The notes: generated by a model not told the origin, from the sequence alone. A stretch of DNA of 64,000 nucleotides from Fervidobacterium gondwanense DSM 13020 (GCF_900143265.1 NZ_FRDJ01000001.1:426393-490392), one strand, 5' to 3'. Shown: positions 43,588-52,650, counted from the stretch's first letter. A program made the numbers and translations.

Positions 43588-43673
43588 GCAGCGACCCCCC
43601 TATCCCCCCTTGGAAGAGTTGAAGAAACTTTTTCAAGAGACCCCCGGAATGTATCCGGGGGATTTGTTTTTTT
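43588..43673 (+). ncRNA. Candidate small RNA or pelG leader/attenuator
   Basis: Between a good promoter and a strong terminator lie about 85 bases with no convincing gene. The RNA has two runs of six C (43595-43600 and 43604-43609), a weak hairpin (UUGAA...UUCAA) and then the terminator. All three C runs can pair with the single GGGGG of the terminator, so alternative folds are possible. It precedes pelG by about 60 bases, so it could be a separate sRNA or a leader whose read-through feeds pelG. Function unknown. Confidence 0.4.
43641..43673 (+). terminator. Rho-independent terminator upstream of pelG
   Basis: CCCCCGG-AATGTAT-CCGGGGG is followed by ATTTGTTTTTTT. No plus-strand gene ends before it. 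Confidence 0.8.
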
Positions 43674-43693
43674 GTATTAATCGCAATGGAATG

Positions 43694-43702
43694 TGTTATA
43701 AT
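43694..43702 (+). promoter_or_regulatory. Extended -10 promoter for pelG-pelD-pelE
   Basis: TGTTATAAT directly follows the terminator and lies about 32 bases before the pelG start. The -35 region is weak. Confidence 0.55.
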
Positions 43703-43734
43703 ACACATGTGAAAATATAGATGTGGGGGATTTA

Positions 43735-45162
43735 ATGGCCGGGATTGGGTTCGAACTGAACAAATTCCTCAAAAGGAATTCATTTTTCTCTGACATTTTC
43801 AGTTTCTTTTACTCTGCGAACGTAAGTGCGGGACCTTGGATAATGTCCTCGACTACACTTGTCATTATCCAGCTTCTTTTGCCACAGTCGCAGATTCCAT
43901 TTTTCATTTCAGGGGTTATATACACTTTCATATTCTCCACAATACTCTTCGGTAGTGTGTCCACATCTATTACAAGATACTTGGCTGATTTAATATACAA
44001 AAAGGAGTTTCGAAAAATATACAGTCTATACACGTCTTCTATATTCTACGCAATTCTCTCTTCTGGAATATTCTTGACTTCCTTTTTCATTTTAAACAAA
44101 ATAACTGATTGGAGACAGATATTACTCTTCTCATACTCCTTAATGGTTCTTACAATCATTTGGGTTCAGGTAATATTTATCACGGCAATAATGATATTTC
44201 TTCCTGTGGTACTGAGCTTTCTTTTTGGAAGTTTGATAAGTCTGCTATCGACGTTTTATTTTTTCAAGATTGGTGGAGAGTACCTTGCCTATTTGGGCTA
44301 CAATCTGGGCTTTATGTTCATCATGTCTTTTCTGCAGCTTTTCATAAGAAGATACCTGTACATTGGTGAAGAGCAAAGTACTCAAAGCTTTAAAGACAAA
44401 TATCTGCTGTTCTTTGATGCGGTAAAGGCCTATAAACCCCAAGCTATCTCTGGTTTTTTTTCATATATGGCGGCATGGGTCGATGACTTTATCGCATGGG
44501 CTTATTTTAAATACTCAGTTTCCAGAGGCTTCATTTTCGCACCGCAGTACGATATTCCCATGTTTATTTCATATCTCTTCATCATTCCAACTTTAACTTT
44601 ATTTGTTCTTAACTTAGAAACCGTTTTCTACACGAAATACAGGGGTTTCTACCGCGCGATAGAGGAAAACAGAACGCTGAATTATATAAGGATAAGTAAA
44701 GATTCGCTTGACACTTCGGTCTATTCAACTACAAGACTTATTTTCTCTGTCCAGTTTGCTTTTGCACTTTCAGGAATAATACTTTCCAAATACCTTGCCG
44801 ACGTTCTCTCGCTCTCAAATTATGGCTTAATGGCGCTTCGATTTGGTATCGTAGGTGCTGCTGCAAACGGGCTTTTTCTGTACACATCTCTTCTTTCTCA
44901 TTATTTTGATCTTCCTAAAATTCCAATGCATGCTTCAATAATGGCATTCTCCATTAACTTCATCATTTCGTTATTCACAATCTCACGCTTTCCTGGTATA
45001 GGATTTGCAATAGGTTTCTTAGTAGCCATCCCTTACAGTATGCTAAAATTCAGAAAGGTATACTCCGAACTCTTGCGGTTTGAATTCTTGCGAAACGCTC
45101 CTAAGATGACTCCGAGAAAGGTGATAATCCATGAAAATATCCAAAGTGACTCGTACAGATAA
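43735..45162 (+). CDS. pelG: PelG-like polysaccharide exporter
   Basis: PelG is the multi-helix inner-membrane protein that moves Pel polysaccharide across the membrane with PelD, PelE and PelF. The 475-residue protein has the family N-terminus (GIGFELNKFLKRNSF, then SAGPWIMSS) and about 12 hydrophobic segments. ATG 43735 is preferred to GTG 43723. It overlaps pelD by 32 bases. The Pel glycosyltransferase (pelF) and the modifying enzymes are not in the window, so either they are elsewhere or this is a partial system. Confidence 0.85.
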   Translation: MAGIGFELNKFLKRNSFFSDIFSFFYSANVSAGPWIMSSTTLVIIQLLLPQSQIPFFISGVIYTFIFSTILFGSVSTSITRYLADLIYKKEFRKIYSLYTSSIFYAILSSGIFLTSFFILNKITDWRQILLFSYSLMVLTIIWVQVIFITAIMIFLPVVLSFLFGSLISLLSTFYFFKIGGEYLAYLGYNLGFMFIMSFLQLFIRRYLYIGEEQSTQSFKDKYLLFFDAVKAYKPQAISGFFSYMAAWVDDFIAWAYFKYSVSRGFIFAPQYDIPMFISYLFIIPTLTLFVLNLETVFYTKYRGFYRAIEENRTLNYIRISKDSLDTSVYSTTRLIFSVQFAFALSGIILSKYLADVLSLSNYGLMALRFGIVGAAANGLFLYTSLLSHYFDLPKIPMHASIMAFSINFIISLFTISRFPGIGFAIGFLVAIPYSMLKFRKVYSELLRFEFLRNAPKMTPRKVIIHENIQSDSYR

Positions 45163-46435
45163 GTCTGCCAAGAAAATTTCTGTCGATAGAAACAGATTTA
45201 GTGGATTCAAATTCAGAATTCCACATAATTTTGCCCCAAAATTAAAAGACATATTTAAAAAGAACTATTTGTACGTGTTGGAATTCATCGTTGGGTTCTT
45301 CATTATCTGGTTTTTTCATAGACTTGGCATACTGAGCTTTGAAATATCACTTGCTTTATTGTTTTCATTCGTTCTCGTATGGTCCGCAAGGTATGGTTTG
45401 ATAACGTTTGTAATTGCAATATCTCTTTTTCAAACTTTTCTAATCCTGGATTATCCTGATTCTCCTGGTGGTATTATCAATTACTTAGGGGAAAGCGTAA
45501 TATCGGTATCAACTATAATCTTAGGCTTGATAATTGGTGTCATAGGCGAGATTCTCAACAATCGAATAAGTGACTTGAAAGACGAGAATCGTAAACTCGA
45601 AATTGAAAAGAACAAGCTAATAGAGGCTTTAGAAAACATGAGGTTCGCGTTATCGCAACTTCAGATGAGAATCTACTTTGAAGGCGAAGGTTTAATTGTC
45701 CTGCTTGAAAGGTTAAGGGAATTAGAAATATTGGACGTAGATGAAATATTCACACGCGCAGTAGAAATCATAGCTGACTTTTTTGAACTCGAATCATTGC
45801 ATTTTTACAGAATCGAAGATAATTTCTTAAGGTACGTAGCAGGCGTTGGTAAGAAACAACTCCCGAATGCGTTCGAATTAAAACATTCGAAAGTAGTTGA
45901 AGATGCAATTAACAATGGTTACTCTACGTTGCCTAAAATAGTGCTTAGAGAAGAAATATCATCATTCGAACCATGGTTCGCAGTCTCGGTTGGTGAGAAA
46001 GAGAACGCTTTTGGAGTTTTTATTGTGGAGGAAATCTCAGTCGAAAAATTTTCTGAGACATTTGTAAAATATGTATCATCGGTGGCTGGGTGGCTCTATG
46101 CTAACGCAAGGGTGGTAATGGAGCAGGAGAAGATTGCAGAGCAAAATTACAAGAAAGAAGATGGAACATGGGAAGAAACGTACTATTTGAAAAAGAAAAG
46201 CGTATTTCAAAAGAGAAAAGAAAAGTTCGGGATACCATACGAAGAACTCTGCATAATTTACAGAAAGGAATTACACGAAATCATAGCTAAAGTCTTCAGA
46301 AAGTCAGATATACTCTACGCAACAGCACGAGGAGAATATATCGTCTTGAAGGCACTCTTGCCTGTATGCGATGAACAAGGAAGAAAACGCGTAATGGAAA
46401 GGATAGCGAGCAAACATGAAGTCGAAATTTGTTAA
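45131..46435 (+). CDS. pelD: PelD-like c-di-GMP receptor (membrane, GAF, degenerate GGDEF)
   Basis: PelD is the inner-membrane c-di-GMP receptor that switches on Pel synthesis. This 434-residue protein has about four membrane helices (about 45-145), a short coiled coil, a GAF domain (about 190-330) and a C-terminal GGDEF-like domain. The RxxD inhibitory site that binds c-di-GMP is kept as RKSD (390-393). Five residues later the catalytic motif is ARGEY (399-403) instead of GGDEF, so it should bind but not make c-di-GMP. It starts at ATG 45131 behind AAAGGTGAT and overlaps both pelG and the next gene. Function is inferred from architecture and neighbours. Confidence 0.8.
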   Translation: MKISKVTRTDKSAKKISVDRNRFSGFKFRIPHNFAPKLKDIFKKNYLYVLEFIVGFFIIWFFHRLGILSFEISLALLFSFVLVWSARYGLITFVIAISLFQTFLILDYPDSPGGIINYLGESVISVSTIILGLIIGVIGEILNNRISDLKDENRKLEIEKNKLIEALENMRFALSQLQMRIYFEGEGLIVLLERLRELEILDVDEIFTRAVEIIADFFELESLHFYRIEDNFLRYVAGVGKKQLPNAFELKHSKVVEDAINNGYSTLPKIVLREEISSFEPWFAVSVGEKENAFGVFIVEEISVEKFSETFVKYVSSVAGWLYANARVVMEQEKIAEQNYKKEDGTWEETYYLKKKSVFQKRKEKFGIPYEELCIIYRKELHEIIAKVFRKSDILYATARGEYIVLKALLPVCDEQGRKRVMERIASKHEVEIC

Positions 46436-47309
46436 TGAAAATTGGTTTGTACGATTCTCAAGAACTAAAAATCAAAATACATCTTCGGTGCTAACAACGA
46501 CAAACTTAGTACTAATAGGATTGAATATATTTTCCATCCTTACCGATGGTCTAAGACTTGAGAACTTCATAGTTATAGGAATATCAGCAGTACTTTTTTA
46601 CTTGCAAAGGAAAAACATTTCCGAGACCTTCGTTTTCGTCCTCGCTTATCCCTTTTCTTGGCTCTTCTTCATCCCACTAAAAAACGAAGAGATAGAAGAT
46701 TTCTTCAATATCCCAATCCCTCTGGAGATTAGACTGAATATTGAAGAGAAAATTCTCACAGCAATGCCTGTCAAAACTTTATTAGTTATTGGAAATCCCG
46801 ACGAAAAAAAGGAAATCGCAAGGAACATATACAAATACGTCGTTAAAGGTATAGATATAGAGGAAAACATGAAATACCTACGCATGTTATTAAGAGACTC
46901 TCATATGGATGTTACGCTGATAGCAGGTCAAGTGCTTGAAGATATAGAAAACTACTTTGAGAGCAGGATATCGAAGACCAAAGACATCAATAATTTTGAA
47001 TCATGCTTGAACATCTACTACTATCTCAGAACTGAAATTCCAAAAGGCATCTTGAGAGAAGAACTTAAAGAACTCCTGTCAAAAAAGCTAAACAATCTTG
47101 AAAGTAAGATCCCGGTGTACTTTGAGATGCTCTGTTACTTAACAGGCGATGAGAATTACTATTTGATAGGTTATGAAAAGACTCGAGAGCCTGTACTTTT
47201 AAGAAACTTTCTGTTGTCGAAACTTAGTAAGCGAGAGTACGACATAGTAAAATCACACCTGAGTCCAGAAACAAAGAGTTTGATTTGCAAATCTGAATCA
47301 GCTTGGTAA
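46416..47309 (+). CDS. pelE: PelE-like membrane protein
   Basis: PelE is the small membrane protein with TPR-like repeats that accompanies PelD and PelG. This 297-residue protein has two or three N-terminal membrane helices (about 28-42, 47-62 and 68-85) and a helical C-terminal domain with paired-helix spacing (EIARNIYKYVVKGID, MDVTLIAGQVLEDIENYF, NNFESCLNIYYYLRTEIP). Sequence similarity is weak; position directly after pelD, overlapping by 20 bases, is the main support. Confidence 0.6.
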   Translation: MKSKFVNENWFVRFSRTKNQNTSSVLTTTNLVLIGLNIFSILTDGLRLENFIVIGISAVLFYLQRKNISETFVFVLAYPFSWLFFIPLKNEEIEDFFNIPIPLEIRLNIEEKILTAMPVKTLLVIGNPDEKKEIARNIYKYVVKGIDIEENMKYLRMLLRDSHMDVTLIAGQVLEDIENYFESRISKTKDINNFESCLNIYYYLRTEIPKGILREELKELLSKKLNNLESKIPVYFEMLCYLTGDENYYLIGYEKTREPVLLRNFLLSKLSKREYDIVKSHLSPETKSLICKSESAW

Positions 47310-47336
47310 AGATGAGATGAAAGTTGAGGTGATAAT

Positions 47337-48203
47337 ATGAAGAATTTTCTTGATAGACACTTTATTTTAGAAACATTACCACCAAGAAGTAGTAATGCGG
47401 AAAAGTATATAGAATTCTGCCGAGAAGCAGTAGAATCAGGTGTGGAAATAATCGCTGTAACAGATCTTCCGATGGGAAGTGCGCGTGTGTCGCCGGTCGC
47501 CCCGGCTCACATGCTTGTTGAAAATAGCATAGAAGTACTTATGCACTTTTCCAGAACAACTCGAAACGCCATAAGGATCGAAGGTGACCTCATTGCAACA
47601 CACATGCTCGGAATAAAGAATTTGTTAATCCTCTCTGGAGATGACCCGAGGGTGGGAACTTATCCATTCTCTTCAAGCATCGAAGATTTTAGCATCTATG
47701 ATGTCTTCAAACTGGTAAATTTGCTCAACGAAAAGGGTGAAGATATAGCGGGCGTAAAGATATACGGCAAATTCTCTTTCAATCCTGGCGGAGTTTTTAG
47801 CCCATTCGAAAAAGATGTTAGCCAGACTCTCGAACGAATGGTTAAAAAGATTGAAAATGGGTGCAGATTTTTTGTTTCGCAGCCGGTTTTTTCACAAGAG
47901 ACAATGGTAAATTTTTTACAAGAGACTGAAATTCATAAGCGCACGAAAATATACGTTGCTCTAATGGTATTTGAATCAGTTCAGCAACTCCAGTATTTTT
48001 CAAAGGTCCCAGGAGTATTTGTTCCTAAAGAATACTTCCACCAGAGGGACGATGAGCATTTGAAATGGTATTCTGTCAAAAGGACTATCTCTATAGTTGA
48101 ATCACTCTCTAAGTACGTAACTGGTTTTTACCTCACATCTACAACAAAAGACTTAGATGTCATTAAGCAAATTGCCGAAGCAGTTTCAGCACAGTGTGAA
48201 TGA
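47337..48203 (+). CDS. Methylenetetrahydrofolate reductase family protein (MetF-like)
   Basis: MetF reduces methylenetetrahydrofolate to methyltetrahydrofolate with FAD. The 288-residue chain has the MTHFR barrel pattern: N-terminal LETLPPRSSN, an EIIAVTDLPMGSARVSP strand, HMLGIKNLLILSGDDPR, KIYGKFSFNPGG and GCRFFVSQPVFSQE. It starts at ATG 47337 with GAGGTGAT, 27 bases after pelE; whether they share a function is doubtful. Some Thermotogota enzymes of this family work in C1 metabolism rather than methionine synthesis. Confidence 0.85.
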   Translation: MKNFLDRHFILETLPPRSSNAEKYIEFCREAVESGVEIIAVTDLPMGSARVSPVAPAHMLVENSIEVLMHFSRTTRNAIRIEGDLIATHMLGIKNLLILSGDDPRVGTYPFSSSIEDFSIYDVFKLVNLLNEKGEDIAGVKIYGKFSFNPGGVFSPFEKDVSQTLERMVKKIENGCRFFVSQPVFSQETMVNFLQETEIHKRTKIYVALMVFESVQQLQYFSKVPGVFVPKEYFHQRDDEHLKWYSVKRTISIVESLSKYVTGFYLTSTTKDLDVIKQIAEAVSAQCE

Positions 48204-48246
48204 ATAATAAATAGAAATCACACAATGTGAAAAGGGTGTATTTAGA

Positions 48247-50574
48247 ATGATATATACCGTTGCAATTTCTGAACTGTCGGAAAATAAACTTTTTCTATAC
48301 ACAAGTCAGGAGAATATAGACTTGGGCGAGCGGGTAATAGTGAATTTTAGAAAAAAGAAAACGGCTGGATACGTAGTTGCTAAGAGCGAAACCCTTAGGC
48401 GGTTGCTTGAAGATGAATTAATCAGTACATTCTTAGAAGGCCAAGAAATCTTATCGTCTGGTCAGTTAGACAAAATTTTAGAGCGAACTGATTTTGTTTC
48501 TTTCATAGACCAAGCTCGCATACGTGGCTACCTGAATGCTTCCAAAAATTATCAATATCCGATAGGAAGGCTCTTCGACATCTCCTTTCCGCAGAGTTTT
48601 GATAAGTATTTTACATTGTACGTTGAAAGTACGAGTCCATTGTTCAAATTCGAAAAGATGAAATTCGAGGACTTCAAGAAGATCAGCAAGTATAAAGAGT
48701 ACATAGCAAATGGGCTCGTAAAGGTCTACCGTGATTTTGAATCGAAGGCACCTCGTCCCCGAAAGGACAAAGATGAGTACATCTCCCTCTCTCTTTCCCC
48801 ATCTGAAATTGTGAAATTTAAACTAACGGGAAAGCAAAGTACGGTTGTGAATTATCTTTTAATACGCAGGAACGCATCCATCGATGAGATCTTAAAAGAC
48901 TTGGAAGATTCTGGAATCGATAGGAATGTTATCATTCAACTGAAGAACAAAGGCATCGTGAAAATATCTGAAGGTTTAGAAGAAGCAGAAACCACAGAAG
49001 AGTTTGAAATTCAGAAGAAGTTGACTACTGAACAATTGGAAATTTCAAGAAAAGTTGTAGGGAATTCGAAGCATGAAAAGCACCTTGTGTTCGGTCCTAC
49101 AGGCAGTGGGAAGACAGAAGTCTATTTGGAAGTTATGAGAACCGCTTTGAACCTTGGAAGTGTGCTTTACTTAGTACCTGAAATATCACTTACCGAACAG
49201 ACTATCGCAAGGATAAAGGAAAAATTCCCCGAAATAAGGTTAGCGGTTTACCATAGTTACCAAACCGATTCAAAAAAAGTCGAAATATGGGCTAAGGCCG
49301 TTAAAGGCGAAATAGATGTGCTTGTCGGTCCGAGAAGTGCTCTTTTCGTTCCCTTAAAAAATCTAAAATTGGTAATCGTTGATGAAGAGCACGATGATGG
49401 CTACTACAACAACTCAGAACCATATTATGACATCCACAAAATACTCCAGCATATGCCTGTTACAGTTATATATGGTTCTGCGACACCACATCTTGAAACG
49501 TATAAGTTTGCAAAAGAAGGGATGTACAATTTTCACATGTTGAGCAAACGATTCAACGTTGAGCTACCTGACGTAGAAATAGTCGACTTGAGAAAAGAAA
49601 AGATGGCAACAACTTCGATTTCAGCTAAACTGCACGATGAGATATTGGAGACAATTAATAACGGTAGAATATCGCTCATCTTCACAAGGAGAAAGGGATT
49701 TTCGAGGGTTCAATGTGCTGTGTGCGGCTATTTTGTAAAATGCGACAACTGTGACGTAGCGCTGACATACCATGCCGACAAAGAAAAGCTAAAGTGCCAT
49801 ATTTGTGGCGTTGAAAAAGAATTAACAAATACATGCCCGGTATGCAGTTCTTCAATGTTCGTAGATAAGGGAACTGGAACAGAGAAAGTTGAACGAGAGC
49901 TAAGAACCTTGTTCCCAGGAAAAAGTGTCGGAAGAATAGATGCTGAGATAATTGATACTCCAGCAAAAATGAAAGAAATACTCGAAGCTCTAAGGGAAGG
50001 TAGATTTGATATAGTAGCTGGCACAAAGATGATAACAAAAGGGCTCGACATATACAGAATAGGGCTTATTGGAATTGCTGATATTGACGCGTTGATAAAT
50101 TATCCAGACGTTAATGCTCCGCTCCGAACATTTCAAACGCTTGTACAAGTTATAGGCAGGGCCGGCAGAAAAGAGAAAGGCAAGGCTTTAATTCAAACTT
50201 ACAATCCTGAAAATCCAGTCATTGTGTATGCGAGTGCTCAAGACGTTGTAGGGTATTACGAAAGAGAATTACTACTACGCAAAGAGTTGAATTATCCACC
50301 ATTTGCAGATGTGGTCCATGTGATGTACGCAAACCAATCTGCTGAGATAGCAGGTGAGACAATAGATGCTGTAGTCGAAGAAATATACAAGACTGATGAA
50401 TTTATAGAGATACTCGGACCATCAGAACACCCGATATTTAAGGCGCAAAACAAGTTCAGATATCAATTCTTTGTGAAAACGCACAAACCTGAAAAGATAT
50501 TGCGGATAATTTCTCAAGAAAAGACAAAATATCCAGGCGACTGGATCGTACGCGTGAATCCCCCAGAAATTTAG
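48247..50574 (+). CDS. priA: Primosomal protein N' (replication restart helicase PriA)
   Basis: PriA recognises stalled forks and reloads the replicative helicase. The 775-residue protein has an N-terminal 3'-DNA-binding region, Walker A GPTGSGKTEVY, DEEHD box, PRSALFVP, the zinc-binding cysteine arrays (CAVCGYFVKCDNC, CHICG, CPVC) and the helicase motif GTKMITKGLD / QVIGRAGRKEKG. Its stop is followed by a strong terminator. Confidence 0.96.
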   Translation: MIYTVAISELSENKLFLYTSQENIDLGERVIVNFRKKKTAGYVVAKSETLRRLLEDELISTFLEGQEILSSGQLDKILERTDFVSFIDQARIRGYLNASKNYQYPIGRLFDISFPQSFDKYFTLYVESTSPLFKFEKMKFEDFKKISKYKEYIANGLVKVYRDFESKAPRPRKDKDEYISLSLSPSEIVKFKLTGKQSTVVNYLLIRRNASIDEILKDLEDSGIDRNVIIQLKNKGIVKISEGLEEAETTEEFEIQKKLTTEQLEISRKVVGNSKHEKHLVFGPTGSGKTEVYLEVMRTALNLGSVLYLVPEISLTEQTIARIKEKFPEIRLAVYHSYQTDSKKVEIWAKAVKGEIDVLVGPRSALFVPLKNLKLVIVDEEHDDGYYNNSEPYYDIHKILQHMPVTVIYGSATPHLETYKFAKEGMYNFHMLSKRFNVELPDVEIVDLRKEKMATTSISAKLHDEILETINNGRISLIFTRRKGFSRVQCAVCGYFVKCDNCDVALTYHADKEKLKCHICGVEKELTNTCPVCSSSMFVDKGTGTEKVERELRTLFPGKSVGRIDAEIIDTPAKMKEILEALREGRFDIVAGTKMITKGLDIYRIGLIGIADIDALINYPDVNAPLRTFQTLVQVIGRAGRKEKGKALIQTYNPENPVIVYASAQDVVGYYERELLLRKELNYPPFADVVHVMYANQSAEIAGETIDAVVEEIYKTDEFIEILGPSEHPIFKAQNKFRYQFFVKTHKPEKILRIISQEKTKYPGDWIVRVNPPEI

Positions 50575-50592
50575 AACTTTTGTGCGCAACAC

Positions 50593-50630
50593 AAACTCGG
50601 AGCCTTTAAAAGCTCCGAGTTTGTATTTTT
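50593..50630. terminator. Bidirectional terminator after priA and metS
   Basis: AAACTCGGAGC and GCTCCGAGTTT form an 11-bp stem around CTTTAAAA, followed by GTATTTTTAAAAA on the plus side. It sits between convergent priA and the short metS-like gene. Confidence 0.85.
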
Positions 50631-50636
50631 AAAAAT

Positions 50637-50741
50637 TCAGTGTTTCCTTGAATGCCTTAAGATTGTCGAAATTGAAAGCGCTGATAACAACACGATTAAT
50701 CCCCAACTCCAAAGCATGAATACTAAAGCCTCTTGGCTCAT
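50637..50741 (-). CDS. metS: MetS-like small membrane subunit of the symporter (34 residues)
   Basis: This small gene lies 41 bases downstream of the NSS-family symporter. It encodes a 34-residue peptide with one hydrophobic helix (residues about 5-25: ALVFMLWSWGLIVLLSALS) and a basic tail (LRHSRKH). Size, layout and position match MetS, the small subunit required by MetP methionine/alanine importers. It starts at ATG 50741, seven bases behind AAAGGAGG; a second ATG inside the ribosome site opens a different frame with no membrane segment and is rejected. Confidence 0.8.
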   Translation of the reverse strand: MSQEALVFMLWSWGLIVLLSALSISTILRHSRKH

Positions 50742-50782
50742 TGTTCATCCTCCTTTAACCACAGCGATTTTGATCCGAGTGA

Positions 50783-52336
50783 TTAGTTGTTTGTCTTCTT
50801 CTCATCAATACCTTTCAAGCTCTTAAACACGACAATGAAACTTATAACAAAAACAAGTATCAGCACTACCCTTGCTGCGAAAATCCAAGGCACAAGGTTC
50901 GGATAATTCTTCGCAAAGTCAGGAATGAGTTTTAAATAACCGTCCTGAGCATAAGTAACCGTAGAGAACACAAGCAGTACTATTATAAACACTGGTGTGA
51001 TAAAGCGCATTACAACGTTGTAGAACCACTTTGGCACTTTCCAGTAGCTACCTTTGTTAATTTCTTCTAATCCCTTGTTTCCAAAGAGCCAAACTGCTGC
51101 AAGGATTTCAATCAAACCAAGGACAACCAACAGGTAAGAGCCAACCCAGTTATCGAGTTCTGTCAGGTAGAAAAGTTCAGCAGTTTTTGTTAGTATTGGC
51201 TCAAGAGCAACTGGCAATCCACCGAGAACATAAAGTATGAATATCAACAAAGATCCTGTCTTCCTGTTAACGTTGAACTGCTCTTCCAAAAATGCAACAA
51301 GATAGTTGAACATGGCGATAGAACTTGTTATACCTGCAAAGAAGAGCAGCAAGAACCAAAATGTTCCAAAAATTGAACCGCCTGTCATGGTTCTGAATAC
51401 GTTTGGCAAGGCTATGAAAGATAGTCCAACCCCGCTCTTAAGTCCGTCTGTACCCAAGAATGTGAACGCTATAGGGATGACTATGGTACCGGCAAGAATA
51501 ACCTCGGCAAATTCGTTCAAGGAAGCGGTTGCAACTGCTGAGGTTGTTATGTCATCCTTCTCGTTCAGATATGAAGCATAGTTCTGGATTATTCCCATAC
51601 CCAACGACAGTGTGAAGAAGATCTGACCTGCTGCGGCCAAGGTTGCTGACCAGCTCAATTCGTTCCACCTTGGCTGCCATAAAAAGTCCAGACCTTTGAT
51701 TGGCGTCCATTCAGGTTTAACTGGAGAGCCCAACGTCAACGTCCTTATCAGAAGGATTATCGCAAAGATGTATATCATCGGCATTGCTATTTTTGCAAGT
51801 CTTTCCAAACCTTTCTGGATACCACCTCTTGTTATGTAGAAGAGAAGCCCCAACGTTATCAACCAAAAAATAAAAACAGTATACGGATTTTGAATATAGC
51901 TCACGAAATAACCCGCTGTATCAACAGATGGATCCATGTAATTTCCCGTAGCGGTCAGCCATGCATAACCAAGTGTCCAGCCGATTACGTGGTTGTAGTA
52001 CGAATTTAGTAAAACAACTATGGATAGCGCGAGTGCACCAGCAAAAGCCCCAAGGAATCTCGCAAACTTCTTCGACGAACCGTGCTCTGCTTGCAAATAG
52101 ACCATAGGACCAATCGTACCGAACCCGTACCGACCACCATATCTTCCCTGTGCCCACTCTATAATGAGTAGTGGAATACCCATGAAAATTAGTGCGGTGA
52201 AATAAGGAATCATGAACGCACCGCCACCGTTCTTCGCTGCTTGATATGGGAAGCGCCAGAAATTCCCAAGTCCTATAGCGTTTCCCGCCATCGCTAAGAT
52301 CAAACCAAGCTTGCTACCCCAGTGCTCTCTCTTCAA
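50783..52336 (-). CDS. Neurotransmitter:sodium symporter family transporter (MetP-like)
   Basis: The 517-residue sodium-coupled amino-acid transporter has about 11-12 membrane helices and the family N-terminus (GNAIGLGNFWRFPYQAAKNGGGAF, GIPLLIIEWAQGRYG). The adjacent MetS-like gene suggests methionine or alanine import, by analogy with MetPS. The frame opens at GTG 52345 within the AGGAGGTG site, so TTG 52336 at normal spacing is chosen. Confidence 0.9.
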   Translation of the reverse strand: MKREHWGSKLGLILAMAGNAIGLGNFWRFPYQAAKNGGGAFMIPYFTALIFMGIPLLIIEWAQGRYGGRYGFGTIGPMVYLQAEHGSSKKFARFLGAFAGALALSIVVLLNSYYNHVIGWTLGYAWLTATGNYMDPSVDTAGYFVSYIQNPYTVFIFWLITLGLLFYITRGGIQKGLERLAKIAMPMIYIFAIILLIRTLTLGSPVKPEWTPIKGLDFLWQPRWNELSWSATLAAAGQIFFTLSLGMGIIQNYASYLNEKDDITTSAVATASLNEFAEVILAGTIVIPIAFTFLGTDGLKSGVGLSFIALPNVFRTMTGGSIFGTFWFLLLFFAGITSSIAMFNYLVAFLEEQFNVNRKTGSLLIFILYVLGGLPVALEPILTKTAELFYLTELDNWVGSYLLVVLGLIEILAAVWLFGNKGLEEINKGSYWKVPKWFYNVVMRFITPVFIIVLLVFSTVTYAQDGYLKLIPDFAKNYPNLVPWIFAARVVLILVFVISFIVVFKSLKGIDEKKTNN

Positions 52337-52580
52337 GGCCCACACCTCCTAAATAAAAAGTCAGGAAAATAAGCGGATACTAAGAACATAATAATAACAT
52401 AAAGCCGAGGAGTTATCAATAAAATACTTATAAAAAATATCACACTAATTGTGCCTTAGCTTTCTAAAGTTTTCAATCACCAATAAAGTTAATCATTACT
52501 AATTTTCTCGCGTGTTGTTAACAAAGAGAGAAAAATCTCTTAGTTAATTGAATCATATTGAAACCTGTAAAAATTGAAAA
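52337..52580. other. Intergenic region upstream of the symporter gene
   Basis: This AT-rich stretch holds the AGGAGGTG ribosome site of the symporter and a TATTAT-like element near 52400 on the minus strand. I see no gene, repeat or strong structure; promoter assignment is weak. Confidence 0.4.
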
Positions 52581-52612
52581 AAATCCCTTTGCCACTTAGA
52601 GCAAAGGGATTT
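52581..52612 (-). terminator. Terminator of the CotH operon
   Basis: AAATCCCTTTGC and GCAAAGGGATTT pair over 12 bp around an eight-base loop. On the minus strand TTTTCAATTTTT follows the stem. It lies about 40 bases after the cotH-like stop. Confidence 0.88.
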
Positions 52613-52650
52613 GATTATTTTTAATTTATTATTAAATTCTGTGGAAACTA

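Noticed and set aside
43581..43622. A 13-codon proline-rich leader peptide (MKSSDPPIPPWKS)
   Set aside because: Its ATG overlaps the predicted -10 box, so the start codon would not be in the transcript, and no ribosome site precedes it.
43535..43720. A 61-codon plus-strand frame with PPYPP-rich sequence
   Set aside because: It crosses a promoter and a strong terminator and has no ribosome site; an untranslated RNA explains the region better.
43369..43734. c-di-GMP riboswitch before pelG
   Set aside because: The conserved GEMM core sequences were not found; only a promoter, C runs and a terminator are visible.
50630..50750. Alternative frame starting MNNEPRG over the metS-like gene
   Set aside because: Its ATG abuts the ribosome site with no spacer and the product has no membrane helix; the other frame matches MetS.
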